DNA from: Saturnia japonica
Lineage: Eukaryota > Arthropoda > Insecta > Lepidoptera > Saturniidae
DNA length: 64,000 nt
Direction: 5' to 3'
Assembly (NCBI GenBank): GCA_033032175.1
Contig: CM065328.1
Location: forward strand, 12,400,690 to 12,464,689
Position 1 is the stretch's first letter, and each line of letters starts with the position of its first letter. Under the pieces are notes generated by a model. The model searched no databases. It saw nothing but the letters and a program-made list of their open reading frames with translations, and had not been told where the DNA came from. This document shows, one piece after another, positions 12,681 through 25,300 of the stretch. The position numbers were made by a program, and so were the translations under genes.

Positions 12681-13476
12681 TTAGGAAATCCTACAGGTCT
12701 TATATTTTACTCTTACAAATTAACTTAGTCTACACATTAAGCTAACTAACAGAAATCGTTCAAAAATAATGAGAAGTAATAAAAAAATACTTATTAAGCG
12801 CGCGAGATGAATGCAGCTTGGTCCTGAGGTGAAGGGCGGGAGCATCTCCCCCGCCGTCTACACGCCTCTACTCACGCGACTTCTCTAGTGATGTGAATGC
12901 TGTTTTGACAATTCTATCGTACGCTTACATATCGCATCAATACTCATGTTGTGGCACCTTTTTTTTGTTTTGATATTGACTGATCCGAGTCCGTCAAATT
13001 CTGTTACAAGAAAAACTTGTTTTTATTCATCACCAAGCACGAGGAATTGGCGAAAAATCAATCTGTCGATAATTATATTTCGATGATTTATTTTTTCAGT
13101 TTGATTTATCTGTGTTTAACAATTGATTTAAAAAAATGTCTGATACATCATTACCTTTTTTTGATTAACTAAGATGTAAATGTTTAATTTAAAATACCGA
13201 TGAAATTTATCGAGATCCTCACTGTCGACAGTAATTGTTCTAATTAGGTCACAGTACTATCGAATTCCTTTTCTCTGCATTCAACTCGCGCACTTTCTAT
13301 ACTACTCTCGTGAATAATCGGAACAGTATGATTTGCACTAAAGCCCGATAAAACTGTCAAAGCCTTCAATGGCCCCAGAGTCATTAAAGCTAAAAGTCTA
13401 GTCGGTTAGCGGAAAAAAATAATCTGATTTGGATATCACATACTATAAGCAGCTATTTGTCTTTCATAATTAGAGA
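12681..13476. other. Non-coding stretch with a small GC-rich patch
   Basis: No gene seen. A GC-rich patch at about 12805-12900 contains an imperfect hairpin (GGCGGGAG...CTCCCCCGCC, about 12836-12857). Confidence 0.45.
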
Positions 13477-14147
13477 CTAGCTATGCCCCGCATATCATTT
13501 AGAAGAAATCACTGATTGATGATTTATAATACTTCATTATAGACAATATTTTTATCGGGCAGTCAGATGGACACATCGCAGCATCCCACGGCTCGTTCAC
13601 GCCACTACTACTACTATAGACATAAACCGAGTGTTGAATTATTTTAATTTTGTATTATCTCTCAAAGTTTATCTTCATTATAAATTGTTTTTATGATGAA
13701 GAAACTTTAGTTCGTAAGGATTAATAAGCCATGCTTAAAAATAATGCTCGTAAATATTTTTTTTCCCAAGAAAATTGTAAAACACCTTATTGTGGCTCAT
13801 GTATAAGAGATAGATATATGCTATCACTGACTTTTTTATATATACTAATGGCCAATATTTTTGTAGAACATTGTATTTACTTATAATTAACCATTAAACC
13901 AGCGCACGTAAGTAAAGCAGTTCAAGAAGGCTTCGACTTCCGACTTACTTAATGAAAATCGACATTTAAGGCTAGCTTGAAATCGTAGTCTTTAGTATTA
14001 TGTTATATAGAATAAACTATTCTTCGTGAGTATGGCTATAATAAAAAAAAATTTTTTTTTGGAATCTGACTGGTAGTTCCAGATATCAGCGTGTTTAAAC
14101 AAATAAACAAACAAAAAACTTACGCTTTATTATATTATTAGTATAGA
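13477..14147 (-). mobile_element. Non-autonomous Helitron (671 bp)
   Basis: On the minus strand it starts with TCTATACTAATAATATAATA (from 14147) and ends in CTAG at 13477. The flanks are A on the CTAG side and T on the TC side, as expected for A|T insertion. This is the common lepidopteran Helitron 5' end. There is no Rep/helicase ORF. A decayed relative lies at about 23665-24165. Confidence 0.7.
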
Positions 14148-14179
14148 TTTTACATGTTTTTTTTTTAAATATGGAATGA

Positions 14180-14840
14180 TTCGTATAATTTATAACCAAA
14201 ATGTTCTTCTAGTCCTTACCATGTCAAATTTCGAATTCTACGTCCCTACGAGGCTGTTTCCTAAAAGTGCATAACCTCTTTGAGCTTAGAAACCTTCACA
14301 GAGGTACTAATATAGTACGGTGACTTTCGAGACATTCCAATTTGAAAGAGTATTTGCTTATGTTTATAAGTGAGTTCAACCTTTTTTGAATGAAATCGGA
14401 TTGAGTTTTCAAGCATGTGTTAAAATAAAATGTAATTTAAATTAAAAACACGAAGGAGTATTGATATCAACTTCGAAACAATTCACCGCCAAAATAATTT
14501 TCTACTACTTTTTGACCCCGTTAGTTGATGAATTTCAATAAAATACGAAACACGTCTTCCATCAATTCTGTTAATGAAGGTTTATGTAAAATTTGAAGAA
14601 GATTGGACCAAGGAATCACGTTGTCCCATACAAACTTTACCCGCCTTTTTCACCCCCTTAGGGGTAGAATTTCGGAAAATCCTTTCTTGTCGGATGCCTA
14701 TGTCATACAAAGAACAAACCCTCCAAGTTTCAGGTCTCTACGATCAGCGGTTTAGGCTGTGCATTGATCCGTCAGTCAGTCATTCAGGACAAAACATTTT
14801 ATATGTGCTATATGTGTGTGATGTGCTAACAGAATGAGAA
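14180..14840 (+). repeat. Interspersed repeat of lepidopteran type
   Basis: Contains the segment CACCCCCTTAGGGGTAGAAT and a tail 'TGTGCATTGATCCGTCAGTC', phrases I recognise as a dispersed lepidopteran repeat. An 87-codon ORF across it (14574-14837) is judged incidental. Confidence 0.45.
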
Positions 14841-15589
14841 AGATAATTATTGAATCCTGTACCTAATTATTATGGTTTAATTTAAAAAAAAAAATAAACA
14901 CAGGTACTTACACAATCTTCATTTAATTCCAAACTAAGCATATCTTGTACTACGGTAACTAAGCAGCTGATAAATACATATATAAGACATTTAACACCCA
15001 GACACACAACTGACTATTATTGTCGTAACTCAAAAGTTAGTCATTAGCGGGAATTGAACTCAGAGCCTATTATATAACATTATATGCAAAAAAGAATAGG
15101 ATTGCATAATAATTGTAATTTAATTTCGTTACTAAGTAACTTAATACCTAGAAAAATACTAAAAAAGCCAAAAAAAAATACCCCTTATGGAGTTCGAACC
15201 TGCGATCTATTATCTCAACAGTAGGGACACTACCATCGCGCGATGAGGTATATAAATAAAAGTAAATCTCTCTGCTTACTCGTAAAGTATAATAGCGTTA
15301 TCATATACCGTTTGAAGCTATTGCCTCCCCCAGATCAGGTGTAGTAGCGCTATACGGTTGTATGTATCTATATGCAATGCTTTTAGCAAGATTGCTGGGG
15401 GTGGCTTTTATACCCACCCTGTTGGGGGTAGGGAGTTGAATACACTTAGGCTCTGTTGGGGTTTCGTTTTTTTTTTATATATTCAAACTATATTTTTTAA
15501 CTTTGGTTATATTGATAAAGTTTTTTTTTATTTGTTTTTAAAGTAATTGTTCTTTTGGCGAGTTATTAAAAAAATAAAACCGCCAATGA
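14841..15589. other. Non-coding stretch with eroded tRNA-like remnants
   Basis: Near 15050 and 15190 the minus strand shows B-box-like GTTCAATTCC and GGTTCGAACTCC, probably SINE remnants too decayed to classify. No gene. Confidence 0.4.
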
Positions 15590-15750
15590 AATTAAAATGA
15601 GACTACCCTTGAGGTATCCCCTATCCAACAAAAAAGGAATCATCCAAATCGGTTCATAAACAAATAAGTTATGGCTGAACATCCATAAAAAAGAATATAC
15701 ATTCGAATTGAGTAACTTCAGCTCCGTCTTTTTTTTTAATTCTGTAGAAG
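15590..15750 (-). repeat. Interspersed repeat, family Z
   Basis: Reverse-complement copy sharing CTTGAGGTATCCCCTATCCA and the Asn-rich-looking flank with 25195-25320. Confidence 0.55.
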
Positions 15751-16004
15751 TGTCTACACTATGAAGTCGCTTCCTAAAGCTCTTTAGTTTTACATACGTC
15801 ACATAAAATCGAGTATGACTATTCAAAGAATTATAACTTGTAACTTGCGTATATAAGTACGCGCATGCAATTATTTATATATACTTTCAGTATTTGTAAA
15901 TCTCAACCCGACTAAAAATTTAAAACCAAAAAATCCTGAGTAAGGCCCTGTATGGAATGATTTTTCCTTTTTTTTCTTTCTCTTTTTCACCCGATGGTAA
16001 AAGA

Positions 16005-16222
16005 CGATGTGACCTAAAATGGTAACACTCTAAACTTAGTTGGGGGGCTGGTTCTCATGTACATCAACCGGAGAACACACCTATAGAAGCTTGGCGATAG
16101 ATTTTGAACATGAGGGTGGTAGCTAGCTAGGCGAATAATAGAAAATGCTGGCTCATTGCAGGGATTCAAACTCACATTGACCGATGCCGTGTCCGTACAC
16201 GCTATCACTGAGCCTTCATTGA
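16005..16222 (-). mobile_element. tRNA-derived SINE, family B
   Basis: Minus-strand copy. Its tRNA-like head (A box GGCTCAGTGATAGCG, then a decayed B box GAGTTTGAATCCC) lies towards 16222. It ends about 45 bp upstream of the first tailup exon in the window, so its head sits in or next to the branch-point region of that intron. Confidence 0.7.
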
Positions 16223-16266
16223 TAAATGTATGGCATTATAAAGAAATACTTATGCTTTCTCACCAG

Positions 16267-16397
16267 GTTATTCGGAACGAAATGCGATAAATGCGGCTCT
16301 TCCTTCAGCAAAAACGACTTCGTGATGAGAGCGAAAACGAAAATCTACCACATCGACTGTTTTAGATGTTGCGCTTGCGCACGACAATTAATACCTG
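16267..16397 (+). CDS. tailup exon: first part of LIM2
   Basis: Acceptor TTTCTCACCAG, donor G|GTGAGT. The exon enters with one base of a split Arg codon and leaves in phase 1. It encodes [20 protein letters not shown] and the following Cys/His ligands to QLIP. Confidence 0.95.
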
Positions 16398-19300
16398 GTG
16401 AGTAAACTGCTTATTCAATTACTTTATATGATAACTATTCGCTGTAATCTATTTACGTTAAATACACAATGTTAAAGCCTTTCATTAATGATTGGTGTAA
16501 CGGAAACCAATCATTAATCTAAGGCTATAACAGTTTTATTTCTACGATCTCCTTACACTCGGCCATGACTTAACTGAAAATGTAGTTAAGACATACTTAT
16601 TCTTTCTCATTCTCATCTCATAGAGAGAGGTGGGGCAGAGAAAAATTTCTTTGGAGATTCCTCCATACACATGGACACATTATTGGGTGCCTTAAGCGCT
16701 CATCCCCAAACCTGGTAAAGCTGTAAAAGCCATTAGCGGCTCTGTTTTTGGATAAGGCCCCTCAGGCTCACAGTAAGGTCAGATGAAAAATTAAAGATGT
16801 CTTAAGATAAATAATTATATACCATGCATAGATTAATTATTATTGGTTTCTGCGGCTGATGCGCCAGCGGAGAACAATCATTTATCCATGATACTACGGT
16901 TGATTACTTAGTTACTCTGGTCAATACAATATTTTTGCAGTATTGTGAGATTGTGGATTTATCTCCTGGCCATTGTATTCCCGTCTTCTTACAACATGGT
17001 CCTTCAAAACATACCATGACAAGAAATTTGAGCAAGCCGATATGACAGTGACAACGATGAATAAAACTTGGTGGTAATCGTTATCTTTAGATTTCACTGT
17101 CATTACCACCAGGCACTGTGTCGTCACTTTGCTTTCCTACTATAACAAAAAAAAAAGCATAGGGAGTATAGAGTGACCGCAATATAAAAAGACCCATATA
17201 TTGCTGAGACTTATCACGTCCGGTGAAGCTATAAAAGCCGTTAGAGGCTCCAGGGACCATAAGGATAACAGCAAAGTCAGTCAGAAAAAAAAGCAGAGAA
17301 TGGTCTTTGTTTAGGTGAGATCACAATTAAATACAATATTGGCGTCGTATTGATTCATTTTGAATGTCCTTTTGTCAGGTGACGAATTTGCGCTTAGAGA
17401 AGGGGGAGCTTTGTACTGTAGAGAAGACCATGACGTATTAGAAAAGGTGAGTATTCAATAAAATGTAAAAGTTTTATAATGGACAAGCAGTCAATGTCTG
17501 CTACAACCACGAAAGTACTAGATTTGGGATATAAGGGAGGTGTCAGATAACATCTTTAGTGTTGAGACACGCAAGTTAATTTCACATGGTGTATACTGCT
17601 GAGTGCTGAATTGCGACCACTTTGGAGATCGTAGGCCTTGGTCTTGTGCCAGATCCACCATGTGTTAAGGTCACTTCATTAATAAATAGGCTGATTGCTT
17701 TTTAGTATACACATAATGGTTTAATTGTGGGTTTAAGATAATAATTTTACGACATGGAATTAAACCAACCTCCTATAAAAAAAAAGTATTCTGTGAAACC
17801 AACGTAAATTTACTATGTTGTCTTGAGCACAGTTAGATAGATCTTTAAAAAGGAATCCGAATGACATTTTTTTGTTAGAACATTTTATATTTGCCGTTCG
17901 AGGTACCACATCCCATATATATGGTGCTGATTCGCTTATGAACGTCGCGTTTTGGGATTGTAGACCGGCGTGACAGCGGCGTGCAATGATGGGTTGTTAA
18001 TCTCTCGGTAGCCCTCTTTATTTTTGGATTATACTGTGTTTACCATAAGGCACAGTGCCTGCACTTTGTCGTGCTACTATTTAAAAAAGTCACTAATTTC
18101 CTAAAACTTTTTCCTCAGTGATTCGCTAGGTTACACGTCATCGCTTCAAATCGTATTTGGACAAGGATTATTGACTTATTGACATATTTGAGTTTGTTAA
18201 CAGAGTGCAAACACGAGTGGCGCCAGTAGCGGAAATGCGGAAAGCAATAACAATACAACATTAAGTAATAACAATTCAAATCATCCACACGAACTTGGTT
18301 CTATGTCTGGTAAGTAAACTTAAGAATTACAGCTTTGTCTTTTTCAACTTGTCCCCATAAAAGATGGTTCTCTTTACCTGTACCCTCCATAATTTACATA
18401 AATATTAAAAACTAGCTGTGCCCGTGGCTTCGCTCACGTGGACTACAGAATGCCATCGATTGGGCACACGCGTGAATCTTGCTCCACCGTTAAAGATAAA
18501 AATGATTATTGTGGATGTTTCTTATAAGATAGACAATGCTCTTCCTGCCTTTTTTGTAGGTAATTTTAATGTCTACAATCATCTACTACATTAATTTGCT
18601 ATATCTCTTCCTGTTTACTCAGCGTAAGCCATTTAAGCGCCCGAATTGATTCACCATGACCAGTCTAATTTTTTATTTGCGCATAACACTAATTCTTTTT
18701 CTAAAATAAAAGTAGCCTAAGTTACTTCTTATATTGTTATAATGCTATCTACGAGTGAAAGTTTCGGAAAAATCAGTTCAACCATTTCGGAGATTACCTG
18801 GAAAAGACAGACAAAAATTTTAAAAATTGGTTTATTTGTATAGGTGTTATTTTGAGATTAAAAACAGACACATTAATTTTATTAATTGTATAGAAAAGAT
18901 GTCAGTGCATCGAAGGGTTGAGGGAAAAACTATGAATTTTTGTTGATAATTCCTACGGGTTAACGCGAAGAGTCATCCCACTAAGAAATCTAATATCAAC
19001 TAAAGCAAATCTTTGAGCTGTCTCTAACCATTTGTAGAGTGTACTATATTTTTCATCAGATTTTTTATAGGTACCTAGTGGCTTTAATGAGTCTAAAGCG
19101 AATAAATCAAATATGATAGGCGCCACGGTTCGACTTAAACACCAGCCTCTTATCACAATCTCGCTAATATTTGTTAGCATTATCTGTTTACATCGCAGAT
19201 TAATGTTGTTATCTCGTATAGATACATAGAAAATTTGAGTGTCAGACGGCAATCGATTTGCGATTGCGCCGTGATTAACTGATAATGCTTTGATGGATGC

Positions 19301-22300
19301 CGACAAAGATGCCGGCTCCTTTGACTTCCCCGACTCGAGTGTCTGATGTTGTTTCTTTTTATCGTAATTAAAAAAAGCAATGTTTTTGATACAATTCGTT
19401 TAGTCATAGGTTTTAGACGAGTTAGTTGCGTTTTTGTATATCATTATAAGAAATGCCACTAAAGTAGTTTTGCTGAACTAGTCTGTACTTACGAATTCGC
19501 TCGCGTAAATTTTATACTTAAGCGTTCTTACAATTATTTGATTAAGCATAATGACAGGGTTGTCGTAATTAAGAACTTGACGGACGGACGGAGGACGCTT
19601 TATCATATAGTAAAATGAATATACACTTTAAATACGAGGTAGTAATTGGCTTATTATTAGGTATAATATAAACAATTAAATTAAAAAAAAATCCCTTTCA
19701 ATCAAGTCCAGACATATTTTGTAGTAGATTTTGCTTTTGATTGAGTTTTGCTATTGTGCGCGCAGTCCGTAAAAACTACTGGATATATTTCAATTTTTTT
19801 TATTGCATAACTCCTTTGATGCATTGTCCATATCTGCAAACATTATCGCGATATCTTCGTTGAATAAAAAGTTATTAAAGTTTTAAGAAACTATGATTTT
19901 TATAGGTACCTACTATGCATTCTTCTGTCATCCACGAGGGCGAAGCCGCGGCCACATCTAGTAAATTATATATATTTTAAAAATAGATGATATACCTACC
20001 TACATGTTATACTTTACAGTTAATGATACTTTAAAAATTAATTTTATATACCTACTGATTTAAATAATTGTATATTTTATATAACCTGATATTTTTACCA
20101 TTTTCGTGAAAGTTTCAATTAAGAGCATATTAATAATAAAATTAATCTGTATTTTTTTATAATCAATTATCTTTTGTCCGCGACTTCGTCTGCGTGTATT
20201 TCAGAATTGGGTCTTTACTAGAATAAAATTCTTCTATAAGTTACTTATTACAGGTTATTATAGGCTCTCTGTGCAATTTCATTCAAATTCGTTAAGCCGT
20301 TTTTGCGTGACTGAGGAACAAATATACATAATTAATAATATTAGATACTGGTGGTGCGCCCGCGGCTTCACACGCGTTTGTTACGCAGTAATTATTTTTA
20401 TCCCGTAATTTTATTTTTCCGCATATTATCCACAATTTATACAACATCAATTGAGGGATGACACATTATAAGTATCAAAAGTAATTTCATCAAAATCGGT
20501 TGAAAACTAACAATTTTATTCATTTTCACGATTTTCATAAGTATTATTGAAAATTCTTATAACCTAGCAATTGATCAATAATGTAAGCTTCCCGTGTACC
20601 TACAAAATTGAATAAGAATCGATTAAAACGTTTTTGATTTCAATCCGGGCATACAAACACACAGACAGACAAAAATGTTACTCGGAAACTCGGAAAAAAG
20701 TTAAATTTGGAGACAGAACTATAGATTTATTAAAATAGGTAGATACTTAAGTGTAGTAGGTAGGCTTAATTTATGATATTGTGGGGTACTTAGAAATTCA
20801 CCTAAAAATTTCCCTTTGATATGTTATAAATGATAACATATTAACAAAGGTACGTATGTCCAACAGGATTAGGAGGTGTGAAGTTGGGATTACTTGGACA
20901 GAGGGTGTTAACTTGTAACTCTACATAATCACCCCGAATTTGTTTATCAAAGGTTCGTAATTAACAAATAAAAGGGGATAATTCTTACAATATATAGATA
21001 GATATGGTTGGATAGCTTTTTCCGCTGTTCCGTTCGATGTTCAAGTTTCCTTTATTCAGTGAAGAAAATATGTTTAGGTTAAATTCTTCATTGAGCTTTC
21101 TGATCATTACAGTCAAGATGCATGCCTCTGCATATCTAATAACATGAAATAATTTCATATGTGCGATGAAAATATATTGTTCGTTTTCCAGCCCCAGTTT
21201 TCTGGGTTTAATGGGTTTCCTCGTCATAACTGAACTTGAGTGGACATATTGTAACACGTTAAGACTTTTTTCAGTTTGGTTAGAGCCAAACAAGGCAAGA
21301 ATATGTCTTTTCCCCTGCTTCTTACCTTGTATGTCGATTTGTTACCAAGCAGAACAGACTGAACCGTGCAGAAAGAGAATTAATTCCCTGCTGTTTTCGA
21401 CTTCATCTCCATCAGTTAAGTTTCGATTGCTGTATTCGAGAATTGAAATTGTTATTATTTGCTGCTTATAAATTTTCAGTCAACTTTGACGCATCATAAC
21501 TTGGAAACTATAACTCGTATCAAAATGAATGTTTTCCACTTATTTGTTGGTAATTTATTAGTAAATTGAGAAAATCTGCAATACGGGACCCTTTTCGCGG
21601 GGCGGAGGGAAGCTGTCTATTTGATTGTATTCACTAATAGGTATAAAACAGTAGCAGTAAAATATATATACTATTCCAATGGCGTACCAACACAATGCTC
21701 ATGAGTAGGTATATAAGTACTGTACTTATAATAGTTAGTTTTAGTTGAAAGAACACTTACGAAAGTTTTAATGACGTGCGATAACCAACACCGCGCCGTG
21801 ATTGCTCCGTTAGAATTAATAGACTTTAATTAGGGACGAGTTGCCGTGAATTAATTAATATTTAATTGAATATTTATGTTTTTAAATTAATAGGTATATA
21901 CCTACTTATTTACTTTCCTTTACTTCATTACAATAGATAGTGAGAACAGTACTTTTCACTTGAGTTTATTTATAAGTATTATCATCATTATATTAATACG
22001 TGAAGCAAAAGCTTTCTTTCCCTTTTTAAGCGTATTGCGTGCACGGAAGAATGTGAGATTTCGCTTGGTTCAAGTTTATATGTAGAAGAAGCGCAGATAG
22101 CAAAAATTTATTTATAACTAGCTGTGCCCGTGGCTTCGCTCACGTGGACTTCAGAATGCGCGCGCGAAGCTTGCTCCCCCGCTCCCGGCTATTCTCTCCC
22201 AGACTTTTTTGTAGGTCTTTGTAATGTCTACAATTGTTTAGTAGATTAATTTGATATATCTCTTATGGTTTACTCAGCGTAAGCCATTTAAGTGCCCGAA

Positions 22301-25300
22301 TTGATTCACCATGAACAGTTTTTTTTATTTGTGCGGAAACCTAATTATTTTCTAAAACAGAAGTAGCCTAAGTTACTCCCTGTATCTGGTGAGCTATCTA
22401 CCAGTCAAAGTCCCGTCAAAATCGGTCCAACCGTTTCGGAGATTACTCGGAACAAACAGACAGAAAGACATAAATTTTAAAAATGGGTGTTTTGTTATAA
22501 GTATTATTATTATTTGGTAAGACACACTAGCAGCTAATTAGCTGATGCGTGCGTATCAAATAGCTTGGAGATATCTTCCTTGTCCAATCTGCTCTTAAAG
22601 GAAGTATATATTTTCATATGCATTTAGTAAAAAGCTGTTATTTTGAAATTACAAACAAACACTTAAGTTTTATTAACTGTATAGATAATTATCTGTTACT
22701 AATATATGAAATTAAATAAATTAATACTGCGAATCCTAACACGACCAGTGCCATTAAACTTAGACCCCCCAACATATTGACATTGTCACTCATCGAAAAG
22801 TGACAGCAAGTGATGTAGATAATACTCAGGTTTTAGGTAGGTACTTGTTTAGGTTCATACTGCAAAATGTCAAACAGAAAATAGTCTATGATTAAAAAGT
22901 CGCTGGTCGAATTTCGAACTTACGGATCGCTATTTATTGAGATACGTGCGAATCCACTGCAAGTTCTAAGCTTGCACGCACAACTGGTGTTATTAATATT
23001 AAAGGCAAGCAACGGGGAAGTCATAATCGGGTTTTATTCCAACCCAAAATTTACCTCCTCCTGGTCGAAATTCATCGGGCGACTGCACTATACTAATAAA
23101 TAAATCTGTAATTCTGTGTGATGTAATTTTTTCTTAATTTTGTAATAAATATATATATTATAAATTATTACCTAAACAGATTAACTAAGTCTAAAAGTAG
23201 TATAGTTGGTCAGAGTTTTTACAAACATACATTAAATTTATCAAGAATGTATTAGGAGGGCAAAGTTAAGGTATTAAATTCCTGAAACTTATTTGTTAGT
23301 GATTCGCGAGGTCTCATGTTATAGATAGGTTAATTAATTCACCGAATCTGATATAAGATCCGCCACTGGGTTTAGGGTTCTTTGTAAATTCAAGTCCACA
23401 TTTTGCAACGCATATAAACTCTCAGTGATATACCTGCTTATTATGAAAGGTATATAGTTTGGTGATAAGTTGTTATTATGATTTGCAGACTCTGGCAGTG
23501 AATCTGGTTCTCACAAGAGCGGGCGGGCGCGCACAACGGCCGCAGCGGACGGGAAGCCGACCCGGGTGCGGACGGTTCTGAATGAGAAGCAATTACATAC
23601 GCTTAGGTATTTGCTATTTAATTTCTTAGATACTTGTCAAAGCACAAACAATACATATATTTGTTAATTGACTAACGAAGCCCCATGGTTTCATCCGTGT
23701 TAATTTTATCCGACAAACACCGCGCCGCCAACACACCCGTGTAGCCTATTATAATTGTTCTCACTCCCCGCAAGTACATATTATTTTAATTTTTCATTAT
23801 CTCCTAAACTATGTCGCCAAATGACATGCTATAAAAAGCAAAATTTAAATACGTAAAATTGTCTTTATGATGAAAATAACTTTTGTTACTAAGGATTAAT
23901 AATGCCATGTCTAAAATTAATGCTCATAAATCAATTTTTAATCTTAAAAAAAACTCAAAATACCTTATTGTGGCTTATGTATAAGAGATAGGCAATGCGA
24001 TCGCGGACTTTTTTTTAGATATACTAATGGCCAATATTCTTATCGAACATTGTATTTACGTATCATTAACCGTTGCGCCAGCACACGCGGATAAAGCAGT
24101 TCTGCAGGGCTTTCCACTTCCGAATTATTTAACAAAAATGAATATTTTAGGCTGAATGATGGCTGATGATATTTAAGAATGTGGTCATAACGCTGAACAT
24201 ACCAAGAAGGTTCAGAGAGAATGTAACAGAAATCGAACACTAAAGAAAATAATGATCTAATAGCCTTTGCTAAAATGTAGGGCGTACAAGCTTTATATCC
24301 AATACTAAACCCTCGCAACTTCGTCTGTCATATAACAGAAAGAGAAAGGGTTAGATAGAGTGGACCGCAGGCAATAAATTATTAAGTGCCGCCCGCCTCC
24401 CATATTATTCTTCATAATAAAAATGCGCTCGCGATACTTGATCATTATTTTGTTGCCGAGTTATTTTCAAACTGTGATATCTCCTAAGATATTCATTCAA
24501 TTCAATTACTATAAAAGGGCGATTTTGTTCAAAATTAAATACTTGTGATGAATAACGTATTTATTTCGATAAGGATTAATACCGTGTATACACCTTCGCG
24601 AATAATTTATTATTTTACAACAAATTTTATTACCATAAATAAGTTTATATTGAGTAAACCTTAAAAGATAGCCATATGCTGTCGCGGACTTTTTTATAAC
24701 TTTTTAAGAGAAACAATTTCGTCACAAGTGATTGTTAACTGTAACTATTCACGCAGCGCACGCAGTGGAAGCTCTCAAAAGGAATACATTTCCCCCGTTT
24801 TTGCAACATTTTTCATTGATGTTCCGCTCCTATTGGTCGTAGCTTGATGTTATGTAGCCTATAACCTTCCTAGCTAAAGAGGCTATCTAACACTAAAACA
24901 TTTTTTCCATTCGAACCAGTAGCTTCTGAGATTAACGTGTTCAAACAAACAAACAAACTCTTCAGCTTTATAGCATTAGTATAGTTATAGGTAGGTATAT
25001 ACGTGATGTTATTTGTGTAGTATTATATAATTGTCTACGCTAAATACTTAAAATCACCGTAGGTATATAGGTAAATACATACAATGAATTAGGATTTAGT
25101 TAATTTTTATTTAATTAGCAGAAGAGAAAGGAAGGCAACGTAAGGAAGCTTTTTACTTCGTTTATTTTTAACTGACTTCACCAAAAGTGGTTCACTCAAT
25201 TCGAATGTATTTTCTTTTTTATGGATGTTCAGCTATAACTTCTTTCTTTATGAACCGATTTGGATGTTTCCTTTTTTGTTGGATAGGGGATACCTCAAGG

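Larger units (their letters stand above)
21985..22933 (+). mobile_element. Family X Helitron split by another Helitron
   Basis: The 5' part (about 21985-22117) carries AAGCGTATTGCGTGCACGG. The 3' part (22686-22933) carries the rest up to TCGCTGGTCGAATTTCGAAC and a decayed CTAT end. The two parts align with the continuous copies at 9176-9547 and 61324-61695, so the middle is a later insertion. Confidence 0.65.

Noticed and set aside
15180..15250. Possible tRNA gene on the minus strand
   Set aside because: B box GGTTCGAACTCC is present, but the acceptor and anticodon arms do not fold convincingly; more likely a SINE relic.
1..16266. Search for the LIM1 and start exons of tailup
   Set aside because: No Cys/His pattern of Islet LIM1 with splice sites was found; presumed upstream of the window.
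18953..19306. 117-codon minus ORF in a tailup intron
   Set aside because: No domain or splice context recognised; overlapping frames are equally open in this AT-rich DNA.
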